Positions 24,744-33,243 of a stretch of 64,000 bases of DNA are shown in pieces. The notes below the pieces were generated by a model. The model did no database searches. It had not been told where the DNA came from and saw only the letters and a program-made list of their open reading frames with translations. Source of the stretch: Terriglobales bacterium (GTDB taxonomy: Bacteria; Acidobacteriota; Terriglobia; Terriglobales; Acidobacteriaceae); assembly GCA_025936825.1 (NCBI GenBank), contig JAICSO010000007.1, positions 124,001-188,000 of the forward strand. Direction: 5' to 3'. Within the stretch, counting starts at the first letter, position 1, and each line of letters begins with the position of its first letter. The position numbers and the translations under genes were made by a program.

Positions 24744-26960
24744 CTAGTACCGAAACCGGTATGTCAACTGAACCGAAACTGTTCTGGGATTGACGTAGTG
24801 TGTCCCACCGAAGGTGTTGCTGTTGTCGAGCAGGTAGTGGTTATTCGACAGGTTCAATCCAGTAAACCGCAAAGCCAGTTTCTCTCCGAAAGACTTCGCC
24901 AGACCCACGTCAAAAGTGGTATGCGCCGGCAAATGGCCCGGACCATCTCCATCCAGAAAACCTGACCCATAATTCAAGTCGAAGTTAGCTGACGTCTTCC
25001 AGGGCAGCGAGAGGTCGAGGCCCGTGCTTAGCGTATCGCGCTGATCGTGGTCGAGAGAGCACACCGGAGCGTCACAGGAATCGCCGCCGATCAGTCCGCC
25101 GGTGATGGATCCGGACCATTCTGAGTAGGCATGCGAGTAGACAAGGTGGAACTGGGCAGTCTTCGCGATATGAGGGGAGGTGGCCGACGCTTCCCATCCG
25201 CGGAGACGCGCGTGACTGAGGGTTACAGGAAAGAAGACGTTGGAATTTCCGAGCACGTCATGGTCAAAGAAGTTGCGGGCTCCCGTGCGGAAGTTGGCAA
25301 CATCGAACGTCCAACCGGCGAATGGAATTGTCAGGCCCAATTCCCGCTGTTCGTCGCGCTCCCCGTGGAGGGGAAGAAAACACCGCGGATCTACAGAACT
25401 CTGGCATTGACTGCCCCCGAGGGTCGGATTGTTCACCGTAACTAGTGGCGGTGGCTGGTAGTAGCGCCCGTAGGACGCCCGCAGCGCCCACTTGAGTTTG
25501 GGAATCTGAACCGCGGCTCCGATTCGTGGGTCGGCTGAATTCTCGCTGACCGGGCCCTCATAGTGCGAGAGACGAACCCCGGTGTTGAAAATAAGCCAGG
25601 AAGCCGCCTTGATTTGCTCCTCAAGAAAGATCGCGGAGTTGCTGGCCCACGGCACGGTGCAGGTGGGGCCGAAGGAATTGGCCGGCACGAGCCTGTCCGT
25701 CACGGAATAGAACTGATTGTCCCGCTCGGCAAACACCTGTAGGCCGGCATGGAAGTTGTGCCGTCCGCGCATGAGCCCCAAGTTCGCCACCCCGCCGAAG
25801 TAGTTTGAGCCGCGGTGGTATTCGGAAAGCACCGAATCCTGCGAACCAGGAAGGTAGTGCGCACGGTTAAAGTGGTAGAAGGGCGAGACAGTAAGCGAGA
25901 TGCCTGTTCCAATCGTATGTAGCCAGCTGAAATTGACGAAGTCGTCGCGCTCATCCTCGACGTCGTGAAGTGGGTCGGCTGGATTGATCGGGACCTGGTA
26001 GTGGTCTCCCCTAGCCGAAGCAACCAGGCGCAACTGGTTGGCGGGATCCTTGTTGAAGATCAGGGACGTGAACCCGCTGAGGCCCGCAGCCTGGTCATTG
26101 ATGGCCTGAGGAACTGGAGTCTCCAATCCGAGATCAGTGCGGTATCCGGTTAAGCTGCCGTAGTAGGCGAAACGCTCGGTATGATCGCCGAAACTGATTT
26201 GATCGTTGGTGTTGTTGAAGCTGCCGTAGCTGGTCACCAGTTCGGCTTCCCGATTGCGCTCGAAGCCCGATCGCGTAACCACGTTAAAGACACCATAGGT
26301 GCGGTCACCGTACTCCGAGGAGTATCCGCCGCGCTGGACTTCGATGCTGTCAATGTCCTTGGGATCGAACTGTGGCCCGACATTCGACGCAATGCTGGTG
26401 TTCGGGACGGGTACGCCGTCGAGCAGCCACGAAACCTGGTGCCCTCCGCGAATGTGCAGCTGGTCGTGGACCACAAACGAGCCGGGCACATAGCTGGTGA
26501 TCATAGCCATGCTGTTGGTGTCAGAGGCGCCCGGGGTTTCGGCGATGTCACGCCGGCTCACCACGCTGGTTGACGTCGAAGAGCCCGGATTGATGGTTTG
26601 GGCTTCATCCTTAACTTCGACCGACTCGTTGGCAACGGCGATGGTCAGGGGGAAGTGCAGGCGAACCTCGCTTGACGAAGTAACCGTGATCGCCTGTTCT
26701 TGCGGAACGAAGTTCGCAGCCTCCACCCGAACTGTATAAGAGCCGACAGGAACGTTCTCAAAGCGAAACTGGCCGGAGTCGTCGCTCGTTCGGCTTTGAG
26801 TCCAGTTGGAATCAATCGCCGACAAAATGACGCTAGCGCCTTGGACAGGTCGATGCTCAGGGTCGTGGATCAAACCAGTGACCGAGCTGAAAATTGTGGC
26901 ACTCAGGCTGGCGGCAAAGCACAAGCTTAGAACGCCAAGCCACGCGCATACTTTATGCAT
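24744..26960 (-). CDS. TonB-dependent outer-membrane receptor
   Basis: About 738 residues with a signal peptide (MHKVCAWLGVLSLCFAASLSA, start ATG 26960). A carboxypeptidase-regulatory-like beta domain (TGLIHDPEHRPVQGASVILSAID..., about 25-115) precedes the plug, which contains LHIRGGHQVSWLLDGVPVPN and IEVQRGGYSSEYGDRTYGVFNVVTR. A 22-strand-type barrel ends in VQLTYRFRY with the usual C-terminal aromatic. Import substrate unknown; the N-terminal Ig-like domain recalls SusC-like and acidobacterial Oar-type receptors. The Cys/His-rich secreted protein just upstream may be its partner. Confidence 0.93.
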   Translation of the reverse strand: MHKVCAWLGVLSLCFAASLSATIFSSVTGLIHDPEHRPVQGASVILSAIDSNWTQSRTSDDSGQFRFENVPVGSYTVRVEAANFVPQEQAITVTSSSEVRLHFPLTIAVANESVEVKDEAQTINPGSSTSTSVVSRRDIAETPGASDTNSMAMITSYVPGSFVVHDQLHIRGGHQVSWLLDGVPVPNTSIASNVGPQFDPKDIDSIEVQRGGYSSEYGDRTYGVFNVVTRSGFERNREAELVTSYGSFNNTNDQISFGDHTERFAYYGSLTGYRTDLGLETPVPQAINDQAAGLSGFTSLIFNKDPANQLRLVASARGDHYQVPINPADPLHDVEDERDDFVNFSWLHTIGTGISLTVSPFYHFNRAHYLPGSQDSVLSEYHRGSNYFGGVANLGLMRGRHNFHAGLQVFAERDNQFYSVTDRLVPANSFGPTCTVPWASNSAIFLEEQIKAASWLIFNTGVRLSHYEGPVSENSADPRIGAAVQIPKLKWALRASYGRYYQPPPLVTVNNPTLGGSQCQSSVDPRCFLPLHGERDEQRELGLTIPFAGWTFDVANFRTGARNFFDHDVLGNSNVFFPVTLSHARLRGWEASATSPHIAKTAQFHLVYSHAYSEWSGSITGGLIGGDSCDAPVCSLDHDQRDTLSTGLDLSLPWKTSANFDLNYGSGFLDGDGPGHLPAHTTFDVGLAKSFGEKLALRFTGLNLSNNHYLLDNSNTFGGTHYVNPRTVSVQLTYRFRY

Positions 26961-27036
26961 GGAACTCTCCGAGCAGCTGCGAGCCGAGCATCCAGCGGTG
27001 AGCAAGATCGCACGGCGAACTAACCTGAAATGAAGG

Positions 27037-27381
27037 CTAAGCTGCGATCAGGTAGCTCGGAGGAGCACGGTTGGAGAATCCCACGCCGTGGAATGCGGAA
27101 GGCGCGGAGGATCCTTCGCCAGAAGACGATTTGGATCCTGTCCAATTTGGCACGGAGGTATCGGGCTCAGCCAAAAGTGCAGAGTGCGGCGTCGTCAGAG
27201 GAGGGCAACAGTTCCCGTTTCGCTCTACCGGTGACGAAATCTGCGGCTGGTGACCTGGATGATGACCTAATCTACGGAGGCAGCAGGCGTGAGGCTGGAC
27301 TCCAGATAGCGCCTGGAGCCAGGGCGTGAACCCCGCCAGCAGAAAACCCACGAGAAGTACCAATGCGGTCGTGCGGCGCAT
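27037..27381 (-). CDS. Small secreted Cys/His-rich protein
   Basis: A 114-residue protein with a signal peptide (MRRTTALVLLVGFLLAGFTPWLQA) and a mature part containing HACCLRRLGHHPGHQ and NCCPPLTTP. Paired cysteines with histidines suggest metal (copper-type) or thiol chemistry, but I see no established family. It lies 76 bp upstream of the TonB receptor on the same strand. In acidobacteria I associate CC-H-rich small secreted proteins with such receptors, so metal or metallophore handling is a reasonable guess only. Confidence 0.6.
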   Translation of the reverse strand: MRRTTALVLLVGFLLAGFTPWLQALSGVQPHACCLRRLGHHPGHQPQISSPVERNGNCCPPLTTPHSALLAEPDTSVPNWTGSKSSSGEGSSAPSAFHGVGFSNRAPPSYLIAA

Positions 27382-27499
27382 GGTGAATGGCTAGAGGATA
27401 GCTTGTACGGCTAAAGACCTGCAACTTTCCGCCGATATGTATCGTGACGAAATGCCGGCAATGCAATCGGACGCGATGGGTTTCGTAACTTCGATTGCG

Positions 27500-27518
27500 A
27501 AGTTCTGTAACAGAACTT
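27500..27518. promoter_or_regulatory. 19-bp perfect palindrome between divergent genes
   Basis: AAGTTCTGT-A-ACAGAACTT is perfectly symmetric. It lies in the 223-bp gap between the Cys-rich secreted gene (leftward) and the zinc-ribbon gene (rightward), as expected for an operator. A T-rich stretch follows on the plus strand, so a terminator-like fold is possible, but no plus-strand gene ends before it. Confidence 0.5.
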
Positions 27519-27543
27519 TTACTCAGATTTTTTCTTGATGCTC

Positions 27544-27573
27544 TTGCATTTTGAAGCGAAACGGGAAAATAAT
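27544..27573 (+). promoter_or_regulatory. Putative promoter of the zinc-ribbon gene
   Basis: TTGCAT, an 18-bp spacer, then AATAAT, in AT-rich DNA. It lies about 30 bp upstream of a strong ribosome site (CCAGGAGGCGACCC) and the ATG at 27605. Confidence 0.4.
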
Positions 27574-27604
27574 TTGATTAGATTCTCGGACCAGGAGGCG
27601 ACCC

Positions 27605-27883
27605 ATGGTATCAAAATGCGCCAACCCTGAATGCTCCGCGCCCTTCCTCTACTTCCATCGTGGGAAACTTTTTCGCATTGATACTGAAGGTCGGCCGGAC
27701 CGGCGCCGCAATATGGGCAACGAAAATACAAGCGGCAGGTGCCTGCGTCGAATTGAGTTTTATTGGTTGTGCGATGAGTGTGCGCTCAAGATGACGCTTG
27801 CCTTCGACAAAGTCAGCGGTGTTTTCGTGCGTCCACATGTTCCAGTTCAAGCGGTCAAACCTGCTGCGGTTGCCGCGGCTTAG
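27605..27883 (+). CDS. Zinc-ribbon-like small protein
   Basis: A 92-residue protein. The N-terminal CANPECSAPFLYFHRGKLFRID and the later FYWLCDECALKMTLAFD supply a Cx4C and a CxxC pair, the arrangement of a zinc ribbon. I recall similar proteins with the FHYFRxGKLFRIE and FWLCxxCA patterns in acidobacteria, without known function. An AGGAGG ribosome site precedes the ATG. Its stop TAG overlaps the stop of the convergent glycosyltransferase gene in the shared tetranucleotide TTAG. Confidence 0.75.
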   Translation: MVSKCANPECSAPFLYFHRGKLFRIDTEGRPDRRRNMGNENTSGRCLRRIEFYWLCDECALKMTLAFDKVSGVFVRPHVPVQAVKPAAVAAA

Positions 27884-28608
27884 TGGACGCGATACCTTCC
27901 AGTTAGTGCATTCCAGCGGATTCTCAGTACCTCGCCCATCATTCGCAAGCCGTCGCGCAAGGGGCTGATTCGTGTACCGCCCACATCAGCCCACGCGACC
28001 GGAACTTCATCGATCCTGAACCCGAAATGCCGTCCTAGATACAGGATCTCCGGATCGAATCCCCAGCGCTCGATTTGCTGCAGCGGGAAAATCCGTTGCG
28101 CGGCTTCGCGAGTAAATGCCTTGAAGCCGCACTGCGTATCTTTCTGTTTCAGCCTCAGCAGAATTCTTAGCGCGATATTGAATGCGCGGCCGTAGATCTG
28201 CCTCATCAGTTTCTGACGTTTGGTCTGTGTTTCGGGCCGGAGCCAGCGCGAGCCAATCGCGATGCCGGCGCCGTCTGCGATCGCGGAAAGCAGTTTGGGG
28301 GCTTCCTCAATGGGTGCTGACAAATCGGCGTCGCTGAAGAGCAGCAGGTCGCCTGAGGCATGCAGCATCCCATTGCGAACGCTGTAACCCTTTCCACGAT
28401 TGCCGGGATTCTCGATCAGCTGCATGAAGGGGTAGCGTTGGGCGGATTGGCGGACAATATCCGGCGTGGCATCCTGCGATCCATCATTCACCACGATCAC
28501 TTCCGCGTCCCAACGCTGCTCGATGACGTAGTTACCGACGCGCTCCAGGCTGGGTCCCAAGCGCTTGGCTTCGTTATATGCGGGTATGACGATGCTGTAC
28601 TTGGGCAT
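27880..28608 (-). CDS. Family 2 glycosyltransferase (dolichyl-phosphate glucosyltransferase-like)
   Basis: About 242 residues with a GT-A fold. Motifs are KYSIVIPAYNEAKRLG, VIVVNDGSQDAT (nucleotide-binding Asp), NPGNRGKGYSVRNGM and LLFSDADLSAPIEEAP (the DxD-type site). DTQCGFKAFTREAAQRIFP is typical of dolichol/polyprenol-phosphate sugar transferases. It probably loads a sugar onto a polyprenyl phosphate. Two starts are possible: ATG 28608 (MPKYSIV), matching the family, or GTG 28665, which would overlap the upstream stop as GTGA and couple translation to the DUF4139-like gene. Confidence 0.9.
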   Translation of the reverse strand: MPKYSIVIPAYNEAKRLGPSLERVGNYVIEQRWDAEVIVVNDGSQDATPDIVRQSAQRYPFMQLIENPGNRGKGYSVRNGMLHASGDLLLFSDADLSAPIEEAPKLLSAIADGAGIAIGSRWLRPETQTKRQKLMRQIYGRAFNIALRILLRLKQKDTQCGFKAFTREAAQRIFPLQQIERWGFDPEILYLGRHFGFRIDEVPVAWADVGGTRISPLRDGLRMMGEVLRIRWNALTGRYRVH

Positions 28609-28661
28609 CAGCTTGGCAGTGGTGTTGAAACCATAAGGATTCGTGCAGCAAGTTCTGAAAC

Positions 28662-30392
28662 TCACTCCCGAATCAGGATTTTGTAGCGATACGTAATTGT
28701 TTTATCCTCACCTGCTTTTACGGCGAGGTCCCATGTTACACGCGAGGTCGGATTCATCTGCCGGATGACGTCCGCGAGCTTTTCCACATGTCCGTCGCCC
28801 GTCATCGATACCACTTCGCCTACGAATGAGCGCGTAATCACAAGGCGAATGTCTTTAGCTTTGAAGTTTTTCAGCTTCAGGGTTCCCTCGACGGTAACCG
28901 CATCGTAGTTGTTGCCATCACGCTGCAAAACTCGCGCGGCTCGACCGACTTCGAGTTCTTTTTTGTCGACGCGGACGTCCGTCGCCACCGTCATCTTCAG
29001 GTCCGTGCTTGCCCCTTTCGGGGTATAGACCAGGGTGTCTTGTGATAGCGCCTGCACCCCAGAAATGACCATTCCCGGACCGCTCGTCCATGGGAATTTG
29101 GTGTTGTTTTTCAGACGCAAGGAATGCCAGACGACATTGGCGAACTTTTCAGGCGACTGGTTATTCCCGTACGACGAAACTGGATTGCCGTAAACATCGA
29201 CGCGTGGATTATCGATGACCTCCCATTCGTAGAGATGCTCGAACGGAACGTCAGCAGCGAAGAGGTTGTAAGTGGCACGTTCGCCTTTTGCCAACGTCAC
29301 GTTTGTCCGCTTGTACAGGAATAGATCCTCTTCCGGCGCTCCTTGTGGTTCTTCGACGTTGGCGCTGAAATCACCTGGAAGTCTGGCGGCACCTGCCATG
29401 TCTTCCCGCATTGTCATTTGACTCACGAGCGCATTGGCAAACTGGTTTCTGTCGTCGCGCTGTGCAGTTGCGCTCTGCAGGAATTCCGCCAACGACTGTC
29501 GCAGCGCCATCGGGGACCACATGTCGGCAAACCGGAAGTTAGGGACGCCCACGACAAAAACCACTTCAGCGCCGCTGATGTCCTCGACGTCATTGGTCAA
29601 AACCGCTTGCATAGTGATATGCGCGCTTTTTTCGTCCTGCAGCGAGACAAGATACGACGGGGTCCAACCGATGCCCTTCTGCAGGTACCCCATCGTGAGA
29701 TTCGACGTCTGTCCTGCCCCCTTGATCCTGAAGCGGAGCGCCCTAGCCTCTTCTTCCTGCTGGAACGAAAGGTTAGGTGTCTCGCCCATTGAGACCAGTT
29801 GCACTGCGCCTGGATTCAAGCCGAGTACACCGCTATCAGTTTTGAACAACAGCAACTGCGACGGCACGGAGGCCGAGACATTGCTCAACATGAACGTCCT
29901 GTTCGACGACACCGGCTGGGGTCGCTGGTCCCAGTGATTGCCGCCGCTGAGTTCGAGGACCTGCCCCGCGTATTCCTTGCCATTGAACGTTATCGTCATC
30001 TTCTTTCCGGGATTGATGCGGAGCAAATCCTGCAACGAGTCTGCCTTGTGTTCTTTTGCGGTCTTGTAACGGTACGCAACCAGCTCTTCGAGCGAAGTTC
30101 CAGGATCGTTGGGTGCCAGCCACAATGTTCCGAGTGCGGCGTCGGGAATCATGGGGATGACCGCTTCGCCGGAAGCAAGCTTGGCGCTGCCCAGGCGCAC
30201 AAAGAATCCCAAGCCATTCTTGAATACCGCGATGCTCGAACTCTTCAGGTTCGCTTCAGGAAGGCTCGCGGGGGTGTAGGTCTGATTGGTCTGACTCAGG
30301 CAACTTCCCGCACACAGGAGGAAGAAGATAAATAGAAGTATACGAATCTGATATGGTCGCACTGCCACCCTCCCCTTTTTAATTCCACTCAT
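28662..30392 (-). CDS. Exported DUF4139-like protein
   Basis: A 576-residue exported protein. A hydrophobic N-terminal segment (IRILLFIFFLLCAGSCLSQ) serves as signal sequence. SIAVFKNGLGFFVRLGSAKLASGEAVIPMIP and the C-terminal LVITRSFVGEVVSMTGDG...NPTSRVTWDLAVKAGEDKTITYRYKILIR resemble DUF4139/mucoidy-inhibitor-like proteins, which are beta-rich with a coiled-coil insert. Role unknown. It sits directly upstream of the glycosyltransferase on the same strand, so both may serve the cell surface. Confidence 0.72.
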   Translation of the reverse strand: MSGIKKGRVAVRPYQIRILLFIFFLLCAGSCLSQTNQTYTPASLPEANLKSSSIAVFKNGLGFFVRLGSAKLASGEAVIPMIPDAALGTLWLAPNDPGTSLEELVAYRYKTAKEHKADSLQDLLRINPGKKMTITFNGKEYAGQVLELSGGNHWDQRPQPVSSNRTFMLSNVSASVPSQLLLFKTDSGVLGLNPGAVQLVSMGETPNLSFQQEEEARALRFRIKGAGQTSNLTMGYLQKGIGWTPSYLVSLQDEKSAHITMQAVLTNDVEDISGAEVVFVVGVPNFRFADMWSPMALRQSLAEFLQSATAQRDDRNQFANALVSQMTMREDMAGAARLPGDFSANVEEPQGAPEEDLFLYKRTNVTLAKGERATYNLFAADVPFEHLYEWEVIDNPRVDVYGNPVSSYGNNQSPEKFANVVWHSLRLKNNTKFPWTSGPGMVISGVQALSQDTLVYTPKGASTDLKMTVATDVRVDKKELEVGRAARVLQRDGNNYDAVTVEGTLKLKNFKAKDIRLVITRSFVGEVVSMTGDGHVEKLADVIRQMNPTSRVTWDLAVKAGEDKTITYRYKILIRE

Positions 30393-30479
30393 GGTATTTG
30401 CAGGGCGTACGTCTGTCTATCGAAAGGAGGAGAGGGGCATGGACCGTAAGTCTTGCCACGATGCGCTTAAAGAGGTGCT

Positions 30480-31520
30480 CTACGCGACTTGGCGCTGCTT
30501 CTCTAACATCGAGAAGTACTCGGAAACCAACTCTTCATCCCACAGTCCGGTGCGGGCCTCGTCGCGCATGGTGATGGCCGCCTGCTCGTGAGAGAGCGCA
30601 GGCTTGTAGGGACGGGCGGTACGCAAGGCGTCGTAAACGTCCACTACCTGTAAGATGCGCGCGAGAAGCGGGATCTCGCGTCCCTGCAGGGCGTCGGGAT
30701 AGCCGCTGCCATTGAAGTGCTCGTGGTGGTTGCGAATGATGGGCAGTACCAGGCGCAGCGACTTCAGCGGACGGCAGATGTTCTCGCCGGTTACGGGATG
30801 GCGCTTCATCACCATCCATTCCTCGGGCGTGAGATTCGCACCCTTCTTCAAGATTTCGTCGGGCACGGCTATCTTTCCGAGGTCATGCAGGTAGCCGCCG
30901 CGCCGGAGAGCGATGATTTCGTCCTCGTCAAGAAGCAGATGGCGTCCAAGGTTGCTGGCGTTCTCGGCCAGACGCTCGCAATGCCCCTCGGTATAGGGAT
31001 CGCGGCTCTCGACGCTGAGCCCCAGCGTACACAGGACGCTCTCGGCAGTCTCCAATTCGTCAGTAAATTCCTTCAGCTTGATGAGCGACTTAACACGGGC
31101 AAAAAGTTCTTCGGGAAAAATTGGTTTGCTGAGGAAGTCGTCGGCTCCGGCTTCGATGCCGCGCACTCGGTCCTCACGCTCGCTCAGGCCGGTGATCAAC
31201 ACAACCGGAATCAGCCGCGTTGCCGAATTGTCCTTCAACTCGCGGCAGAATTCGTAACCCGACTTGCCGGGCATAATCACGTCGGAAAGGATCAGGTCGG
31301 GGAGACGGCGCATGATTTCCGCTTCGGCCTGCAGGGCGTCGGGAACAGCAACCACGTCGTAACCTCGGGACGACAGCAGGTCGCGCATCAGCATCATCGT
31401 ATTGGGATTGTCATCAACGACGAGAATGCGCGGAAGACGGCGGCGCAGCGAGACATCCCCGCCAGCCGAGTTTTGCTGCCCGCGGGAGTAAATCGTGGAA
31501 AGCTTCCGGGCGGAATCCAT
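30480..31520 (-). CDS. Response regulator with HD-GYP phosphodiesterase domain
   Basis: About 346 residues. The receiver domain has RILVVDDNPNTMML, the phospho-acceptor in DLILSDVIMPGKSG and the Lys in FLSKPIFPEEL. A linker helix leads to an HD-GYP domain with YLHDLGKIAVPDEIL (HD) and NHHEHFNGSGYPDALQGREIP (the GYP signature). Such proteins hydrolyse cyclic di-GMP, here likely under phosphorylation control. I use ATG 31520 (MDSARKL) rather than the track start. No kinase gene is adjacent. Confidence 0.94.
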   Translation of the reverse strand: MDSARKLSTIYSRGQQNSAGGDVSLRRRLPRILVVDDNPNTMMLMRDLLSSRGYDVVAVPDALQAEAEIMRRLPDLILSDVIMPGKSGYEFCRELKDNSATRLIPVVLITGLSEREDRVRGIEAGADDFLSKPIFPEELFARVKSLIKLKEFTDELETAESVLCTLGLSVESRDPYTEGHCERLAENASNLGRHLLLDEDEIIALRRGGYLHDLGKIAVPDEILKKGANLTPEEWMVMKRHPVTGENICRPLKSLRLVLPIIRNHHEHFNGSGYPDALQGREIPLLARILQVVDVYDALRTARPYKPALSHEQAAITMRDEARTGLWDEELVSEYFSMLEKQRQVA

Positions 31521-31703
31521 GTCCCTCACAGCCGAACCAAAACATTGTATGCGAGAAAGCAAATTCCCGCAGATACAATCCAGGTACTACATAGGAATAG
31601 ATGGCAGATGCCGGTGCTCAGGATTTCCCGTTTGCGGAAAATCTCACCAACAAATGTTCGCATGACCTTGCAACCTTTGTGGAAGCAGTGTTCAGCTTGC
31701 GTT

Positions 31704-32369
31704 ATGAGAACGTTGGCGGGAATCTGCGTGTTTGCTTTCCTTGTGACCGGGACCGGTTCTGCGGCTAGCAAGCCACATGCGGTCGGATTCGGAAAATGGT
31801 CGGAGGTCAAGGTGCTCGTGGGCGATGACGAGAGCACGCCGGCGGAGATGAAGATCCGGCCATTGATCGTTGACGGACGAGTTAAGGAGTTCACCACCGG
31901 GATTGCACATGATGTGACGGATCGAATCTTTGTTGTTCAGCGAGCGTATCGCTTGAACGATCTCCTTCCGCAGGAAAGTGGCTCGAGCCGCTGGCGTTGG
32001 CAACGAGGAGGCTGGTTGCTGGTGGATCGTACCAGCGGTCGGGTTCAAACCATCGCATTGCCCGCGTTTGATGCGTACTACTCGCAAGTGAGCTGGTTTC
32101 GCGACTATGCGGCCTACTGCGGGCTCTCTGATGATGCGAGCATGCGATTCAGTGTCGTAGTTCAATTAGGCAGGCGTAAACCGCTGCTGAAGAAATCCGT
32201 GGGAGAGAAAAGCAACGCGCCCGCGAACGCTTCGTGCCCGCCGCCAGTCTGGGCGCGCGCGCCAGTGCGCGTCACCTTCGATACGCCGGGAGAAGCGAAG
32301 TTCGCCTTCATAGTGCGCAGCCAGGCGGTGGATCTGGTGACCGAGGAAGACGACGAAGGCGGGAACTGA
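31704..32369 (+). CDS. Secreted hypothetical protein
   Basis: About 221 residues, starting at ATG 31704 with a signal peptide (MRTLAGICVFAFLVTGTGSAAS). The mature part is beta-rich: KWSEVKVLVGDDESTPAEMKIRPLIVDGRVKEFTTGIAHDVTDRIFVVQRAYRLNDLLPQ. It ends in an acidic tail, EEDDEGGN. No family recognised. The track reports a 550-residue ORF from 30717, but its first 329 codons are antisense to the HD-GYP gene and are not real. Divergent from the HD-GYP gene. Confidence 0.75.
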   Translation: MRTLAGICVFAFLVTGTGSAASKPHAVGFGKWSEVKVLVGDDESTPAEMKIRPLIVDGRVKEFTTGIAHDVTDRIFVVQRAYRLNDLLPQESGSSRWRWQRGGWLLVDRTSGRVQTIALPAFDAYYSQVSWFRDYAAYCGLSDDASMRFSVVVQLGRRKPLLKKSVGEKSNAPANASCPPPVWARAPVRVTFDTPGEAKFAFIVRSQAVDLVTEEDDEGGN

Positions 32370-32392
32370 GATGACGCATAGCAATCAGCCTT

Positions 32393-33241
32393 CTAGGAGC
32401 CTGGCCTGGGATGCCAATACGACATCATCGGAACGTAGTGTCGCGCCAAGTAATATGCAGCAGCAAAAAGAAGCGTGGCAAGGATGAAGATCCAGCGGTT
32501 CCATGCGCTGCGTTCGTCCGGTGGAGACGTAAGGTGCGGGGCCAGCGCCGCACCCATAGCTAGTCCACAAACCAGACCACCGATATGCGCGGAGTTGTCG
32601 ATCGCAGGAACGACGGCGCCAAAAAACAAGTTGTAGCCTGCAAACGACAACAGGCTTTTGAGCGTAGATTTCAGCGCGCTGGGATGGATCGGCAGATGTC
32701 CTAAATACAGTGCGGAGATGAGCGCGCCCGCCATTCCGAAGATTGCACCCGAAGCCCCCGCGCCCACGCGTATCGGGTGGAGCACAATACTCACGAGACT
32801 TCCGGTGATTCCGCAGAACGTATACACCAGGAAATATGTCCAACGGTCGAAAATCTGTTCTGCCAGAATGCCGAGATTCCACAAGCACCACATATTGAGC
32901 GCGATGTGGAGGATCCCGATGTGTACGTAGTTGGAAGCCAACATTCGCCAGGGCTGCGCCAGGAGTGTCGCCAAACCATCGTTGGCGCCCCACTTGATGA
33001 GATCGGGGATGTTTGGTTCGCTCGGAGACGATCCAGTGAATGCCATGGCTAGAAACACCAGTGCGTTGATGGCGATCACAGTGGTCGTGACTGGAACGGT
33101 TTTGAGCGGGATCGATCTACGCTGCCGTGCCGGTAATGACGACTGCGCTCGCTGCATAATGGCCACGCGGCATTCCGGACAGATATTGTGGGGTTCGTTC
33201 GCGGACGAGAGTTCCCGCCCACAACTTATGCAGTTGGGCAT
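32393..33241 (-). CDS. Rhomboid-family intramembrane serine protease with N-terminal zinc ribbon
   Basis: A 282-residue membrane protein. An N-terminal MPNCISCGRELSSANEPHNICPEC gives two CxxC pairs, a zinc ribbon facing the cytoplasm. Six helices follow, with HIGILHIALNMWCLWNLG, the nucleophile motif VGAGASGAIFGMAGA and the catalytic His in DNSAHIGGLVCGLAMG. It cleaves transmembrane segments of substrates. The EamA gene begins 3 bp beyond its start on the same strand, so both may be co-transcribed. Confidence 0.93.
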   Translation of the reverse strand: MPNCISCGRELSSANEPHNICPECRVAIMQRAQSSLPARQRRSIPLKTVPVTTTVIAINALVFLAMAFTGSSPSEPNIPDLIKWGANDGLATLLAQPWRMLASNYVHIGILHIALNMWCLWNLGILAEQIFDRWTYFLVYTFCGITGSLVSIVLHPIRVGAGASGAIFGMAGALISALYLGHLPIHPSALKSTLKSLLSFAGYNLFFGAVVPAIDNSAHIGGLVCGLAMGAALAPHLTSPPDERSAWNRWIFILATLLFAAAYYLARHYVPMMSYWHPRPGS

Positions 33242-33243
33242 GG

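Noticed and set aside
30439-30591. Small plus-strand ORF (MDRKSCHDALKEVLYATW...) after a strong AAAGGAGG
   Set aside because: The ribosome-like site is striking, but most of the ORF is antisense to the 3' end of the HD-GYP gene and shows no family. Kept only as a curiosity.
30717-31703. N-terminal two thirds of the 550-residue plus-strand ORF
   Set aside because: Antisense to the HD-GYP gene. Only the part from ATG 31704, which begins with a signal peptide, looks like protein.
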